Assembly (NCBI GenBank): GCA_024275315.1 | Contig: JAJRZK010000027.1 | Coordinates: forward strand, 1 to 64,000 | DNA length: 64,000 nt | Source of the DNA: Nitrospirota bacterium | GTDB taxonomy: Bacteria; Nitrospinota_A; UBA7883 | Direction: 5' to 3' | Shown: positions 44,971-56,600 of the stretch, piece after piece | Layout of the letters: the number at the start of each line of letters is the position of its first letter | How positions within the stretch are numbered: position 1 is the first letter of the stretch | The notes under the pieces: model-generated | What the model saw: only the letters and a program-made list of their open reading frames with translations | The model's database searches: none | Told to the model about the DNA's origin: nothing | Made by a program: the position numbers and the translations under genes

Positions 44971-46938
44971 ATGAGCAAACCCTTTTCCACGCTTATTGTT
45001 GAGAACAATATTGTCAGCCCGGAAATTCTGGATGAGTTGTTGCAAAAGCAATCGGCCAGAAACGTATCGTTAAGCTCGATTCTTTTATCCGAAAGTATTC
45101 TGTCGCGACCGGCGTTACGTGAATTTTTCCAGAAACACATGTTCAACATGTACCTTGGCGACCTCCTGCTCGAGTCGGGTATCGTAACCAACCCCGACTA
45201 CATTCAGGACGCGCTGGAGTATCAGAAGCACAAGGATGTAAAGCTTGGCGAAGCCCTGGTCGAGCTTGGTTTTTTGACCCATGAAGACCTTATCAACGGT
45301 TTGTGCCAGCAGACCAACACGATCAAGGTCATCCCGGAACCGGAACTGGCCCAGGATTTCAAGCCCATGCCATCGGTCCGTTTCCAGGAGGAAAACCTTG
45401 TGCTTCCATATTATAAGGATGGCCAAATCATCACCATTGTAATGGCGGACCCGTTCGACTACCAGTTGGTGGAGAGGGTTAAAAGCATTTACGAGGGCTA
45501 TAACGTGGAGATAGCCTACTCCGAGAAAGACGACCTGCTCGCATTCTTTAACAGCAGAAGAGTGTGGGAATCTGACAAAAAGGAAAAGAAAAAGGGTAGC
45601 AAACGGGTTGTAGCGGATATTCGCTGGTCTATCTCCCTCGATCCCAACGATCGCGAGATGACGGAAAACGTCAAGACGTTCCAGATATACCTGAGAAAAG
45701 CGCTGGATTTGGGAGCGTCCGACATGCATATAGAGCCGATGCAATCGGCGTTGCTGTTTCGTTTCGCCATAGACGGAATGCTTCAGACGATAACCCAGGT
45801 GCCGATATCGATGGCCCCGTCTATATCGGCCATGATAAAAGTCGCCGCGGGGATAGACATAACCAAGCGCATGTTGCCGGGGGACGGCCGGATTTCCGTT
45901 ATGCACAGGAATGTCGAATACGACCTGCGCGTCTCCACCTACCCTTGCCTGCACGGGGAAAACGTGGTCATCCGAATTCTGAAAAAGACACAGGGACTCG
46001 ATTCTGTCAATGATCTGGGGTTCTCCCCCGCGAACCTGAAGAAATTCCGTCTTAACTTGCTGAATCCCTCGGGAATAACCATAGTGACGGGTCCCACCGG
46101 CTCTGGCAAAACCACCTCCTTATACTCTTCAATGCTGGAGCTTGCGGCGCCGGGAAACAAGCATATAATCACCATCGAGGACCCGGTGGAGTACAGGCTC
46201 GAAGGGTTGACCCAGGCGTCCCTCAACGAAGCCCAGGGATTTGACTACACGACAGCGCTTACATCCATATTGCGACAGAACCCTGACATTATCATGGTGG
46301 GGGAAATCAGGGACAAAAAAGCCGCCTACGCGGTTATCCAGGCGGCTTTGACCGGCCACAAGGTTTTCACTACGTTCCACACGGAAAACTCGACCGGCGC
46401 CCTGGCGCGCCTTATCGACATGGGTGTGGAAAATTTCCTTATCTCGGAGACCGTGGTGTTCGTCGTGGCGCAAAGACTGGCCCGGATGATCTGCCCGGAG
46501 TGCGTGGATGAATATAAGCCCGACATGAATGTGATAAACGCGATGAACATACCTGATTTTAATCCGAGCGACCATACCTTCTTCAGGGGTACGGGCAGGG
46601 TCGGCGGCCGCAGGTGCGATAATTGCTCCGGGGCGGGATACAAGGGAAGAATCGGCGTTCACGAGGTGCTGTCGGTCTCAGAGTCGGTCTCCAAAGCCAT
46701 CCTGGAAATGAAACAGGCTCATCAGATCAGGGAGACCGCCAAGCGGGACGCCGGACTTCTGACCCTGAAAGAGGATGTAATGTACAAGATAATGCGGGGA
46801 TACACGACCTTCGAAGAGGCTTTGCGTGTCATCCCGCATATCTCCGAAGGCATCAGACCGTTCCATAAAATAATGGAGCTTTCAGAAGACGCGCCTTACA
46901 CCTTCCGGCCAATGGATAAAGCACCCCAGTTCAACTAG
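44971..46938 (+). CDS. Type II secretion/type IV pilus assembly ATPase (GspE/PilB family)
   Basis: 655 residues. The N-terminus carries MshEN/GspE-N repeats (DLLLESGIVT, ALVELGFLTHEDLINGL), followed by the ATPase: ASDMHIEP (Asp box), Walker A GPTGSGKTTS (about 374), HIITIEDPVEYRLEG, Walker B region PDIIMVGEIRD, and a tetracysteine zinc motif (CPEC...CDNC). It should power pilus or pseudopilus assembly. No pilin, inner-membrane platform or secretin genes are adjacent, so the exact system is undecided. Confidence 0.9.
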   Translation: MSKPFSTLIVENNIVSPEILDELLQKQSARNVSLSSILLSESILSRPALREFFQKHMFNMYLGDLLLESGIVTNPDYIQDALEYQKHKDVKLGEALVELGFLTHEDLINGLCQQTNTIKVIPEPELAQDFKPMPSVRFQEENLVLPYYKDGQIITIVMADPFDYQLVERVKSIYEGYNVEIAYSEKDDLLAFFNSRRVWESDKKEKKKGSKRVVADIRWSISLDPNDREMTENVKTFQIYLRKALDLGASDMHIEPMQSALLFRFAIDGMLQTITQVPISMAPSISAMIKVAAGIDITKRMLPGDGRISVMHRNVEYDLRVSTYPCLHGENVVIRILKKTQGLDSVNDLGFSPANLKKFRLNLLNPSGITIVTGPTGSGKTTSLYSSMLELAAPGNKHIITIEDPVEYRLEGLTQASLNEAQGFDYTTALTSILRQNPDIIMVGEIRDKKAAYAVIQAALTGHKVFTTFHTENSTGALARLIDMGVENFLISETVVFVVAQRLARMICPECVDEYKPDMNVINAMNIPDFNPSDHTFFRGTGRVGGRRCDNCSGAGYKGRIGVHEVLSVSESVSKAILEMKQAHQIRETAKRDAGLLTLKEDVMYKIMRGYTTFEEALRVIPHISEGIRPFHKIMELSEDAPYTFRPMDKAPQFN

Positions 46939-46958
46939 ATCAAAACCTGCCGTCATCT

Positions 46959-48032
46959 TTACAGCAGGTTGTCCAGCCCCCGTCGCTTTATTATCTCGGT
47001 CACCTTGCGCACATCCTGGGCCCGGTCCTTGTGGCAAACCAGTATGGCGTCGCCGGTTTCTATGATTATCAGATCCTCCACCCCGATAACGGCGATGAGG
47101 CTCTTTTGGTTATGGGTTACAACGCCCCTGGAATCGACAGAGATAAAATCTCCCCGGGGCATATTGCCATTCTCGTCCGGTTCGGCCAGGTCGTACAGGG
47201 ACCGCCACGACCCGACGTCGTTCCAGCCTGGATCGGTGACCGCCACCATCACCCTCCCCTGCGCGCCGGCTTTTTCCATGACACCATAATCGATCGATTC
47301 ACCAGGCAGTTCCGGGTAGATTCTGTTGATCGTATCAACGAACCCGGAAGTGTCCACGCTTTCACTTATCGGCTTCATGGCCTCCAAGAGCTCTGGCATA
47401 TGCTCTTGCATCATGTCGAGAATCGTGGCGGCGTACCAGAAGAACATGCCGGAATTCCAGTAATACGACCCGGCCCGAACATACTCCGAAGCCGTGTCGA
47501 CACCCGGTTTCTCCAGGAATTTTTCGGCCTCGTAGATCGCGTCGGCCACAGGGGCTCCCCGCTTTATATATCCATACCCGGTTTCAGGATAGGAGGGCTT
47601 TATTCCCATGGTCACCAGCTTTTCCGGGTAATCGGCCAGCGTCTCCACGATCTTTTCCACCGATTCTCCCAGCTCGTCCGGCCTGGCGATGACATGGTCC
47701 GCCGGATAGACACCCATGATCCCCTCCGGGTCGCGCCTCTTTACTATCATCGACGCCAGCGCCACGCATGGGGCGGTGTTTCTCCCCACCGGTTCGACAA
47801 TGACATTCTCCGGTGGAAGCAGGGGCAGTTGCTCCCTTATCTGGTCTGCGTGCGACACGCCGGTAACCACGAGAATACGCTCCGGCGGCGTGATCGGAGT
47901 TATCCTGTCGAAAGTGGCCTGGATCATGGTGCGATCCCCGACGATGGACAGAAGCTGTTTAGGTGTCTTTTCCCTGGAAAGAGGCCAGAACCTTGTCCCT
48001 TTGCCTCCGGCCATTATAACCGCGTGCAACAT
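46959..48032 (-). CDS. manC: Mannose-1-phosphate guanylyltransferase
   Basis: 357 residues, ATG at 48032 with GAGGAA about 7 nt upstream. The nucleotidyltransferase signature MAGGKGTRFWPLSREKTPKQ is N-terminal, followed by VEPVGRNTAPC, GYGYIKRG and FLEKPG. It makes GDP-mannose from mannose-1-phosphate and GTP for envelope polysaccharide. It lacks the C-terminal mannose-6-phosphate isomerase domain of longer bifunctional forms. The uppP gene ends just inside its leader. Confidence 0.92.
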   Translation of the reverse strand: MLHAVIMAGGKGTRFWPLSREKTPKQLLSIVGDRTMIQATFDRITPITPPERILVVTGVSHADQIREQLPLLPPENVIVEPVGRNTAPCVALASMIVKRRDPEGIMGVYPADHVIARPDELGESVEKIVETLADYPEKLVTMGIKPSYPETGYGYIKRGAPVADAIYEAEKFLEKPGVDTASEYVRAGSYYWNSGMFFWYAATILDMMQEHMPELLEAMKPISESVDTSGFVDTINRIYPELPGESIDYGVMEKAGAQGRVMVAVTDPGWNDVGSWRSLYDLAEPDENGNMPRGDFISVDSRGVVTHNQKSLIAVIGVEDLIIIETGDAILVCHKDRAQDVRKVTEIIKRRGLDNLL

Positions 48033-48043
48033 GTGTATATTCC

Positions 48044-48868
48044 TCAAACGCTCAGGTAAAACGTTACAGCCCCCACAGGCCAGCAATAATAAGCGAACCA
48101 GGACAGACGCCCGTCTTTTACAAAAACCACCAGCAACTTAAGGCACAAATACCCGATGACAAGCGAAGTCAAAAACCCGACCGCAAGCGACTGGAGCGGT
48201 ATATCCACGCTGGCGGAGCCAATGTGTAGAATCATCGCCCCCGCTATCGCGGGGATCGACATCAAAAACGAAAACCTGGCCGCCGTCTCACGCTCCATCC
48301 CCAACAACAGGGCAAGACTGATCGTCACACCGGACCTGCTTATCCCGGGAGTGATAGCCAACCCCTGCGCCACTCCGATGGCGACAGCTTCCCATATTCT
48401 GATCTGTGATATGTCCCTGCCCCTGTTATCCATGAACCGTGTGGAAAACAGCACCGCGCCGGTAACTATCAGCATCACGCCGACCCACGTCGTGGAGCCG
48501 AACATCGACTCGAACTCGTCCTTGAACAATACTCCTATAACCCCTGTCGGTATCGTGCCTGCTATTACCAACACAAAAAAATAAAACCCGGGTCGCCCTT
48601 GCGCGGCGCCGCGCCAGCTTTTTTTGCCCGACACAAGATCTTTGGCCGCATCACCGGTCTGCCTGAGCACGGTGGCAATATACGACCAGTAATACCAGAT
48701 TATCGCCGCGAGAGTTCCCATATGCAGGATTATGTCGAAAAACAGCTCCGGCTCTGTCATCCCGAAAAGGCTTTGGGCTATGACCAGATGACCGGAAGAG
48801 CTGACCGGCAGATATTCGGTCAGGCCCTGGGTCAGCCCAAGCCAGAACGCCTCGGTGGTATTTATCAT
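48044..48868 (-). CDS. uppP: Undecaprenyl-diphosphatase (BacA/UppP)
   Basis: 274 residues, about seven membrane helices. The catalytic motifs are LTEYLPVSSSGHLVI and GLAITPGISRSGVTI. It recycles undecaprenyl diphosphate for peptidoglycan and O-antigen assembly. It precedes manC by 11 nt in the same direction, so the two may be cotranscribed as an envelope precursor unit. Confidence 0.95.
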   Translation of the reverse strand: MINTTEAFWLGLTQGLTEYLPVSSSGHLVIAQSLFGMTEPELFFDIILHMGTLAAIIWYYWSYIATVLRQTGDAAKDLVSGKKSWRGAAQGRPGFYFFVLVIAGTIPTGVIGVLFKDEFESMFGSTTWVGVMLIVTGAVLFSTRFMDNRGRDISQIRIWEAVAIGVAQGLAITPGISRSGVTISLALLLGMERETAARFSFLMSIPAIAGAMILHIGSASVDIPLQSLAVGFLTSLVIGYLCLKLLVVFVKDGRLSWFAYYCWPVGAVTFYLSV

Positions 48869-49273
48869 CTATAGTTCAAGGTTGAGTGTGCAAGTTCCAG
48901 AACAAAGTTTCGTGCCAAATCAGTCCAAATAGGGAAGGTTTACACGATACATTACATACGTATTCCCAACAAGGCATATTTGCCATGATAACGTAAAGTG
49001 TCTTATTAAAATACAACCTGAACAATATTTGTCACTGACAGCTATTTTATAAGAACTTCCGGCTTTATCCATTTTTTTAGCGGCTTAATTTTTAACTGCT
49101 TAAGCGTTTTTGTTTTTGGCGCGACAATTGCTATACTAATTGGTAAGATATCGCCATATTCGACAAAATAAACGACAAAAACCGGTATGCCCCGGGAGGC
49201 TGACAAACTGTCTGATCGACGCACTGCCCCGGTCGCAACCAAGAAGTATGATACAAGACGCGAGATCGCAAAT
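48869..49273. other. Intergenic region between uppP and the first GGDEF-EAL gene
   Basis: About 400 nt between divergent genes. It is AT-rich in its first half and presumably holds both promoters. An in-frame ATG at 49187 could lengthen the downstream protein by 29 residues. No repeats or confident regulatory site were seen. Confidence 0.45.
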
Positions 49274-52200
49274 ATGGAGAAAACCAGACTATTCAATCGA
49301 TTGAGCGTGCAGGTCAACATACTGATAATTTTCCTGATTATTATTCCCACCACAATTACCGCCTTATATTTCTGGACCAAGCTGGACATGGATTTGCGGG
49401 AGGAGATTCTGTCCGACACATACCATATGCTAAAAATGAAGACCGATGTGGCCGAAAACGCGATCAGGTTTTCAACGAAACGGTTGAATTCGATCATCAA
49501 GCATGTCCAGGTACACTTGAACTCCAGCAGGGATATGGCGATGATATGCAGGGCAAGCGTCCCCGTGGAAGATTTTTTCGATAGCCAAATGTATGGCAAT
49601 ATCGCAAGCGATATGAAAACCGCATTGCTTGAGGATGAAAACTTCCTCAAGCTAACGTTGATAAACACATCCGGCCGGGAGATGGTCCATGTTGTCCGCG
49701 CAAACTCCGGAATCAGGGATGTCCCACCCAAAAAACTGCAGGATGACTCCAGGCACTTTTATTTTCAACAGACGATGAAAATCGGACGGGAAGAGCATCG
49801 TGTTTTTACCCCGATGTTGTACAAGAAGGATGGAAAAATAAGCCTACCCCACACTCTTGTAATGCAAATAGCCAGGAAAGTATATCTGGATAACGGAGAG
49901 CTGTTCGGGATAGTTGTCTTTTGCATCAACGCCAATATGTTGTTCGGCGACAGGTCTTTCGACAAGAATCCCGGGTTCCTGGTGATAGACAACCAGGGGA
50001 ACTACCTGAGCCACTGGGACAAAAGCCTTCTTTACGGCAAACAGCTCGGCCACGACACCAACATGCTCGACGAGGAGCCGGAGTTGGGCAAAAACCTGGC
50101 AAGACAAAACTCCAGGATTCATTTTGATCCGGAAATAAGAGAATACAGAGTGTGGCGCAAGGTGTTTTACGACTCCGGTTACATGGTCTTTATGGAACGA
50201 ATACCGGAATCGTCCGTTGTAGCTACATGGGAGGTCACGCTCCGGGAAGGGTCGTACGTGGTGTCCGCGATCATGATAGCCAGCCTGCTACTCATTCTGC
50301 TTATCCTGAACCGGATGCTTCGGCCGCTGGTGTCATTAAAAAACTCGATCATCCGACTGGAACATGGCGACCTCGATGCGCGGGTGAAGATACAATCAGA
50401 CACCGAAATAGGGGTCATAGGAGCCGCTTTTAACAAAATGGCGGAAGAGATACAGAAAAAGACCAGCATTATCCAGATGGAGCATAATATAACCGTCCTC
50501 GCCAACGAGGCTACCACGGTGGATGAATCGATCCTGATATGTATGGCTCATGTATGCAACTATACGCAATGGGAAATCGGCCACGCATTTATACCCGATG
50601 ACACAGGCATACTTGTCTCGAGTAATTTGTGGTATCTGAAGCACCCCGAAAAACACAAGCGTTTCCGTAAAATAACGGAGTTGACTACTTTCAGGTCAGG
50701 CGTCGGCTTGCCTGGAACGGTGTACAAAACCGGAGAGCCAGCCTGGATAATCGACACATCGACGGACCCGAATTTTCCAAGGACAAAAATACTAAACGAT
50801 CTGGAAATCGAAACGGGGTTTGCATTCCCCGTGCTGGAAAGGAAAAAAGTCGTCGCCGTACTGGAGTTTTTCTCGTCACAGACTAAAGAACCTGATGATC
50901 TGCTGATTAACGCGGTAAAGAATATGGCGACCCAACTAGGCAGAGTGACAGAACGAAAAAGACTGGACGAGAAAATACGTATGCTGTCTTTGTTCCCGTC
51001 GGAAAACCCCAACCCCGTAATGCGGTTTTCCAGGGAAGGAATGATCCTGTTCAAAAATCCCAGAAGCGAAATATTATGCAGGGAACTGGACTGTGAAGAA
51101 GGCCGACCGGTACCAGCTGAATTCAGAACCGCTATTGACAGGTGCCTGAAAACAGAAAAACCGGTCGAGTTCGAGATGGAAACCAACGGCAGAATGTTCA
51201 ATATCGTAATCACGCCTACAGGCGACACCGGCTATGTCAACCTGTACGGCAGAGACATAACCAACCGTAAACTCGCAGAACAAGCCCTCAAGAAAAGCGA
51301 AACAGAATATCGCAACCTGTTCGAACACGCCAGCGACGCCATTTATATCGCTGATGCAGACACAAGACAGTTCCTCATGGTAAACAAAAACGCCTGCAAC
51401 CAGATCGGTTACACCAAAGAGGAACTGTTGAACCTGCGTATTGAAGATGTCGACATAGGATGTTCCGTGGAAGAGCATGTCAAGTCGATCATGAAATTGA
51501 AAAAATCTGAAAGCGCCGTGTTCGAAACGAAAAACCGCAGAAAAGACGGGACCATCATAGATGTGGAAATAAGTAGCAGAATCATTAATTATTCCGGGAA
51601 ATCAGTCATACAGAGTTTTGTCCGCAACATCACCGAACGCAAACGGATAGAAGAAAAGCTGCAAGTGGCGGCGATGGTTATCAACGGAGCGTCGGAGGGG
51701 ATCGCGGTGACCGACAAGAAAGCGATAGTGGAATCTGTCAATCCGGCGTTTACCTGCATCACAGGTTACGAGCCAGAGGAAGTAATAGGGAAAAGCATAC
51801 GTACCCTCAAATCAGACAGGCATGATCGCAAGTTTTACAAAAATATGTGGGACAGCATAATAAACGACGATGGTTGGGAGGGGGAAATATGGAACCGCAG
51901 AAAAAGCGGGGAGGCGTTCTTAGAGCACATCACCATCACCGCCATCAAAGATTCGGACGGCTCCACCACCAAGTACGCCTGTATATTTCAGGACATCACA
52001 GACAAGAGGAGAAGCGAGGATGAAATTGAATACAAGGCCTACCACGACGCGTTGACCGGCCTGCCGAACAGGCAACTGTTCATGGACAGGCTGACCCAGG
52101 CGATCGCCCGCGCAAAACGGTCCGGGTCGAAGTTCGCCATCTTGTTTCTGGACCTTGACGGATTCAAGCATATCAACGACAACCTGGGTCATGACGTGGG

Positions 52201-53392
52201 CGACCTTCTGCTTCGGGGTGTTTCCGTCCGGCTGGTGGGGTGCGCTCGTGAAGAGGACACCGTATCGCGCCTGGGTGGGGACGAGTTCACCATCATAGTA
52301 GAGGACATCCAGAGCACGCATGAAGCCTCAGAGATCGCGCGGCGAACCGTGGAATCCTTGGCGGAACCCTTCATGCATGACGGAGACAGCCTCTTCGTCT
52401 CCACCAGCGTGGGAATAGCTCTGTTCCCGGATAACGGCTCCACCACCGAAGAGCTCCTTAAAAGCGCCGATCTGGCCATGTACAGCGTCAAGGATCAGGG
52501 GAAAAACAACTTTCGATTCTTCTCCAAACCTCTCAACGAAAAAGCTGTCAAACGCAGGATCCTGGAAACCAGCCTGCGCAACGCTATGAACAACAACGAA
52601 CTGGTCGCCTATTACCAGCCGATAATAAGCTTGAAAACGGGTCTGATCGCAGGAGCGGAGGCTCTGGTCCGATGGCGGCGCGAAGAGAACAGAATCGCCA
52701 ATCCAGACGAGTTTTTACATGTCGCAGAAGAAGCCGGACTGATAACCATGCTTGACGAGTGGATGCTGTGCGAGGTGTGCGATTTTATCACGAAAATGAA
52801 AACTTCCCTTGAAAACCAGGCTCAATTCAGCGTTTCAGTAAACCTGTCCGCGCTGGATCTCGAGCAACCTGATATTGTAAGCAAAATCATAAAAGTAATC
52901 GATAGCCATAAAGTGGACCCCGGTCGAATCGTGCTCGAGGTCAAGGAAAACGATATCATAGAAAATATGGACACGGCGTGTGACATTCTCGGACAGCTTG
53001 GCAATTATGGTACAAGCGTGTTGATAGATGACTTCGGCTCCGGCTACACATCGTTGAGCTACCTCATGAAATTGCGCGCCTCCTCCATCAAGATAGACCG
53101 TGTGGTTATCAGGGAGATTCCCGGTAACAAGGTCGCCGTCCCGGCGACAACGGCGATTGTTTCCATGGCCCGCGAGATAGGACTGCACGTGATCGCCGAA
53201 GGGGTTGAAACAGATGATCAACTGAAATTCCTGCAAAATATAGAGTGTGAAAAGGCACAGGGATTTCTGATCAGCCTTCCCCTGGATCAGAGTGAAATGG
53301 AAAACTTGATATTAAATAAAAAATCGTTGATGATCCGCGGATCTGATTCCCGGCAGGCCACGACACCTCCGGAAAGGGAATTAGGATTATAA
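49274..53392 (+). CDS. Membrane PAS-GGDEF-EAL c-di-GMP protein, paralogue 1
   Basis: 1372 residues from the ATG at 49274 (MEKTRLFNRL); an ATG at 49187 is possible. TM1 (about 13-33), a large periplasmic sensor domain (about 35-320, Cache-like), TM2 (about 330-350), HAMP, GAF, three PAS-type regions, then GGDEF (RLGGDEFT, 1001-1005) with the RxxD inhibitory site REED, and EAL (GAEALVRW, about 1129-1131; DDFGSGYTSL; EGVETDDQ). Both catalytic motifs look intact. It shares its C-terminal cassette with the next protein and one 4 kb away. Confidence 0.93.
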   Translation: MEKTRLFNRLSVQVNILIIFLIIIPTTITALYFWTKLDMDLREEILSDTYHMLKMKTDVAENAIRFSTKRLNSIIKHVQVHLNSSRDMAMICRASVPVEDFFDSQMYGNIASDMKTALLEDENFLKLTLINTSGREMVHVVRANSGIRDVPPKKLQDDSRHFYFQQTMKIGREEHRVFTPMLYKKDGKISLPHTLVMQIARKVYLDNGELFGIVVFCINANMLFGDRSFDKNPGFLVIDNQGNYLSHWDKSLLYGKQLGHDTNMLDEEPELGKNLARQNSRIHFDPEIREYRVWRKVFYDSGYMVFMERIPESSVVATWEVTLREGSYVVSAIMIASLLLILLILNRMLRPLVSLKNSIIRLEHGDLDARVKIQSDTEIGVIGAAFNKMAEEIQKKTSIIQMEHNITVLANEATTVDESILICMAHVCNYTQWEIGHAFIPDDTGILVSSNLWYLKHPEKHKRFRKITELTTFRSGVGLPGTVYKTGEPAWIIDTSTDPNFPRTKILNDLEIETGFAFPVLERKKVVAVLEFFSSQTKEPDDLLINAVKNMATQLGRVTERKRLDEKIRMLSLFPSENPNPVMRFSREGMILFKNPRSEILCRELDCEEGRPVPAEFRTAIDRCLKTEKPVEFEMETNGRMFNIVITPTGDTGYVNLYGRDITNRKLAEQALKKSETEYRNLFEHASDAIYIADADTRQFLMVNKNACNQIGYTKEELLNLRIEDVDIGCSVEEHVKSIMKLKKSESAVFETKNRRKDGTIIDVEISSRIINYSGKSVIQSFVRNITERKRIEEKLQVAAMVINGASEGIAVTDKKAIVESVNPAFTCITGYEPEEVIGKSIRTLKSDRHDRKFYKNMWDSIINDDGWEGEIWNRRKSGEAFLEHITITAIKDSDGSTTKYACIFQDITDKRRSEDEIEYKAYHDALTGLPNRQLFMDRLTQAIARAKRSGSKFAILFLDLDGFKHINDNLGHDVGDLLLRGVSVRLVGCAREEDTVSRLGGDEFTIIVEDIQSTHEASEIARRTVESLAEPFMHDGDSLFVSTSVGIALFPDNGSTTEELLKSADLAMYSVKDQGKNNFRFFSKPLNEKAVKRRILETSLRNAMNNNELVAYYQPIISLKTGLIAGAEALVRWRREENRIANPDEFLHVAEEAGLITMLDEWMLCEVCDFITKMKTSLENQAQFSVSVNLSALDLEQPDIVSKIIKVIDSHKVDPGRIVLEVKENDIIENMDTACDILGQLGNYGTSVLIDDFGSGYTSLSYLMKLRASSIKIDRVVIREIPGNKVAVPATTAIVSMAREIGLHVIAEGVETDDQLKFLQNIECEKAQGFLISLPLDQSEMENLILNKKSLMIRGSDSRQATTPPERELGL

Positions 53393-53664
53393 ATTAAATC
53401 GATAAAACCCAATCGGAACTTGTCTGGCACACCCGGAAGCGGCGCAATGATTTTGTAATATTTTACTGCAATTCATTATCCTGTGACAGGCCGGACTTCA
53501 AAAGCCGCACACGCATAAGCGTTCTGGACAATCAGCCAGCAAAACATCCTGTATTTGCTGGAAAAAAAATACTTGATCGGCATTTTTTATATTAGAATCA
53601 AATATTCGCCCAGCAATAAAAAGTGACACTGGAAAAAACCAATTAGGCGACGACTTTTACTGCC

Positions 53665-56600
53665 ATGATCGACAAACTAAAAACCATAAGCCTCTGGCAT
53701 CTTGTATGGATTTCCATACTGGTGTCAGAAATCCTGGCCGAATCGATCGTCATAGTGATGAGCCTTATCATGCACGGAGAAATCCTGCCCGAGTACCTTA
53801 TCACCGGTGCGGTAACCGATTTTTTCACCGCCTTGGTAGTGGTATCTATCATCGTGTTGCTGTTAAACAAGTTGCGAGAGGCGGACAAGCGCCTTTTGCG
53901 TAAGGATATAAGCCTCGGCGAGGTGGAAAAAATCGCCAGGGTCGGCAATTGGAACCTCGACCTGGTTTCGAACAAGCTACATTGGTCGGATGAGGTTTAC
54001 AACATATTCGAAATAGACCCGGACGAGTTTGAGGGGACTTACGAATCCTTCCTCGGGGCGGTCCACCCCGAAGACAGGGAGATGGTGAACAAGGCGTTCA
54101 CCAACTCTGTGAAATACAAGTCACCATATGATATAACGCACCGCCTGTTGATGAAAGACGGCAGGGTGAAGCATATCGCGGAGCGATGTAAAACGTTCTA
54201 TAATGAACAGGGCAAACCCGTGCGCGCCGTCGGCACGGCCCAGGACATCACCGAGCTCAAGCTCGCGGACAGCGCCTTGCGCAAAAGCGAGGAGAGGCTC
54301 TCTTCCATTCTCGAGAAGACCCCCACAGTGGTATTTATAAAAGACACGCAGGGCAGATACCTGCTGGTGAACAAACGATATGAAGAGTTGTTCCACGTGA
54401 CCAACAAGGAGATAATCGGCAAGGTAGACCATGACATATTTCCCGCGGAAATGGCGGACAAGTTTCGGGAAAACGACCTGGAGGTGATAAAGGCCGACAA
54501 ACCCATGGAAATCGAAGAGCTGGTACCCCAGGACGATGGTGTGCACACCTACATTTCGGTCAAGTTCCCGCTGTACGACGATGAAGGCAAAGCCTACGCC
54601 GTGTGCGGAATCGCGACTGATATTACCCAGCGCAAACAGACGGAGGAGAGGCTCTACCAGGAAATACTCGAGAAAAAAGAAGCCGAATACAACCTGATGG
54701 ACAAGGAGCGAAACCTTGAAAAAGCGCAGGAAATAGCCCACCTTGGCCATTGGAAACTTGAACCGGAGACCGGGAAGGTCGAAGGATCGAAGGAGCTGTA
54801 CAAAATTTTCGACCTGTCACCGGAGGAGACGACTTTAGAAGCGTTCGCCGATGTTGTTCATCCCGACGACAGGGACTTTGACCTGGAAAAAATTAGGAGA
54901 GGTATAGACCATGGAGAGCCGTGGAATATAGAGCACCGCCTGCTGATGAAGGACGGGTCGATAAAATGGGTGAAAGACATAGGTGAACCGATCCTGGACG
55001 ACGCTGGAAAGACTATCAGAATCGTCGGCACGGTACAGGACATCACCCAGCTCAAGTTTGCGGACAGTTCCCTGCGCAAGAACGAAGAGCGGTTGGAGGA
55101 AGCCCAGCGTATCGCCCAGTTGGGAAGCTGGTCGGTGGACGTGGAATTGAAACATGTCGAATGGTCTGACGAAATGTACCGCATTTACGGGCTCGATAAA
55201 AATAAAACCACCCCAGAATACGAGATGTTCATAGAATCGGTTCATCCCAACGACAGGGAAAAAGTGTCATCATCACACAAACGTATTTTAGACACCGGTG
55301 AATCGGTCAGGCTGGAGCATCGCATAACAAGGCCGGGAGGGGAGACGCGCTTTCTTTTAGTCTACATCGAAGCTGAAAAAAATGAAAAAAACGAGATCAC
55401 GGGACTTGTCGGTGTGTCCCAGGACATCACGGAAAGCAAACTGTTGACCCATGATCTACAGGAATGGAAAACCCGTTATGAAGCGGCGGTCAAATCCAGC
55501 GGGCAGGTTTTGTATGACTGGGACACGGAAACCAGCGAAGTGACGTATGGAGGAGAACTGACCAAAATCCTGGGCTACACCGAAGAGGAGATGGAAGGCG
55601 GCCTGGCGCGATGGAGACAATTGATACATAAAGAGGATCTGGATCTTTATGACGAGGCGCTGGATCGAATCATTTCCACCAAGAAAAACTCCCATATTGA
55701 GTACAGGGTCAGAAGAAAAGACGGGACATATATCCATGTCGAAGATAACGGACAGTTTATCCAGGACGACAGAAACGAAAAGTTCCGGATGATCGGCTTT
55801 GTAAAGGATATAACCGAGCGCAAAAAAAACGAGGAAAAAATCAGAATGGCGGCGGAGGTGTACGATAACGCCGCCGAGGGTGTTATTGTCACCAACCCGG
55901 AAGGTGTGATCCAGTTTGTAAATCCGGCGTTCAGTGTCATCACGGGGTTCAGCATGGAAGAGGCCATAGGCAAAACACCCGCGATTATCAAGTCCGGACG
56001 GCACGACAAGGAATTCTACAGGAAAATGTGGAAAACACTGCTGACCACCGGCCGGTGGCAGGGCGAAGTGTGGAACCGCAGAAAAAACGGCGAAGCCTAC
56101 CTTCAGCAGATGACGATCACTTCCATCAAGGACAGCAATGGCAACGTCACCCAATACGCATCGGTGTTCAGTGACATCACAGAAATCAAGGCCATTGCAA
56201 AAGAGATCGAATACCAGGCGTACCAGGACGCTCTCACCGGATTGCCGAACCGCCAGCTTTTTATTGACCGGCTCAAACAGACCATCGGCAGGTCCAAGCG
56301 TGACAAGCGGACTTTCGCCCTGCTGTTTATCGACCTGGACGATTTTAAGCATATAAACGACTCCATGGGCCATGTCGTCGGCGATCTCATGCTACAGGGG
56401 GTGACGGTGCGGCTGGTGGGATGCGCACGCGAAGAGGACACGGTGGCCAGGCTCGGTGGCGACGAGTTTACGATCATCCTGGAAAACCTGGGGCATGAAG
56501 AGATGGCGACAATCGTGGCGCAACGGATCATAAGCTCGCTGGAGGAGCCTTTTTCTTACAAGGGGGATGATATTTACGCCACTGTAAGCATCGGTGTGGC

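Noticed and set aside
46944-46970. Terminator hairpin AACCTGC/GCAGGTT between pilB-like gene and manC
   Set aside because: Stem of 7 bp with a 13-nt loop, no T-tract, and it overlaps the last manC codons.
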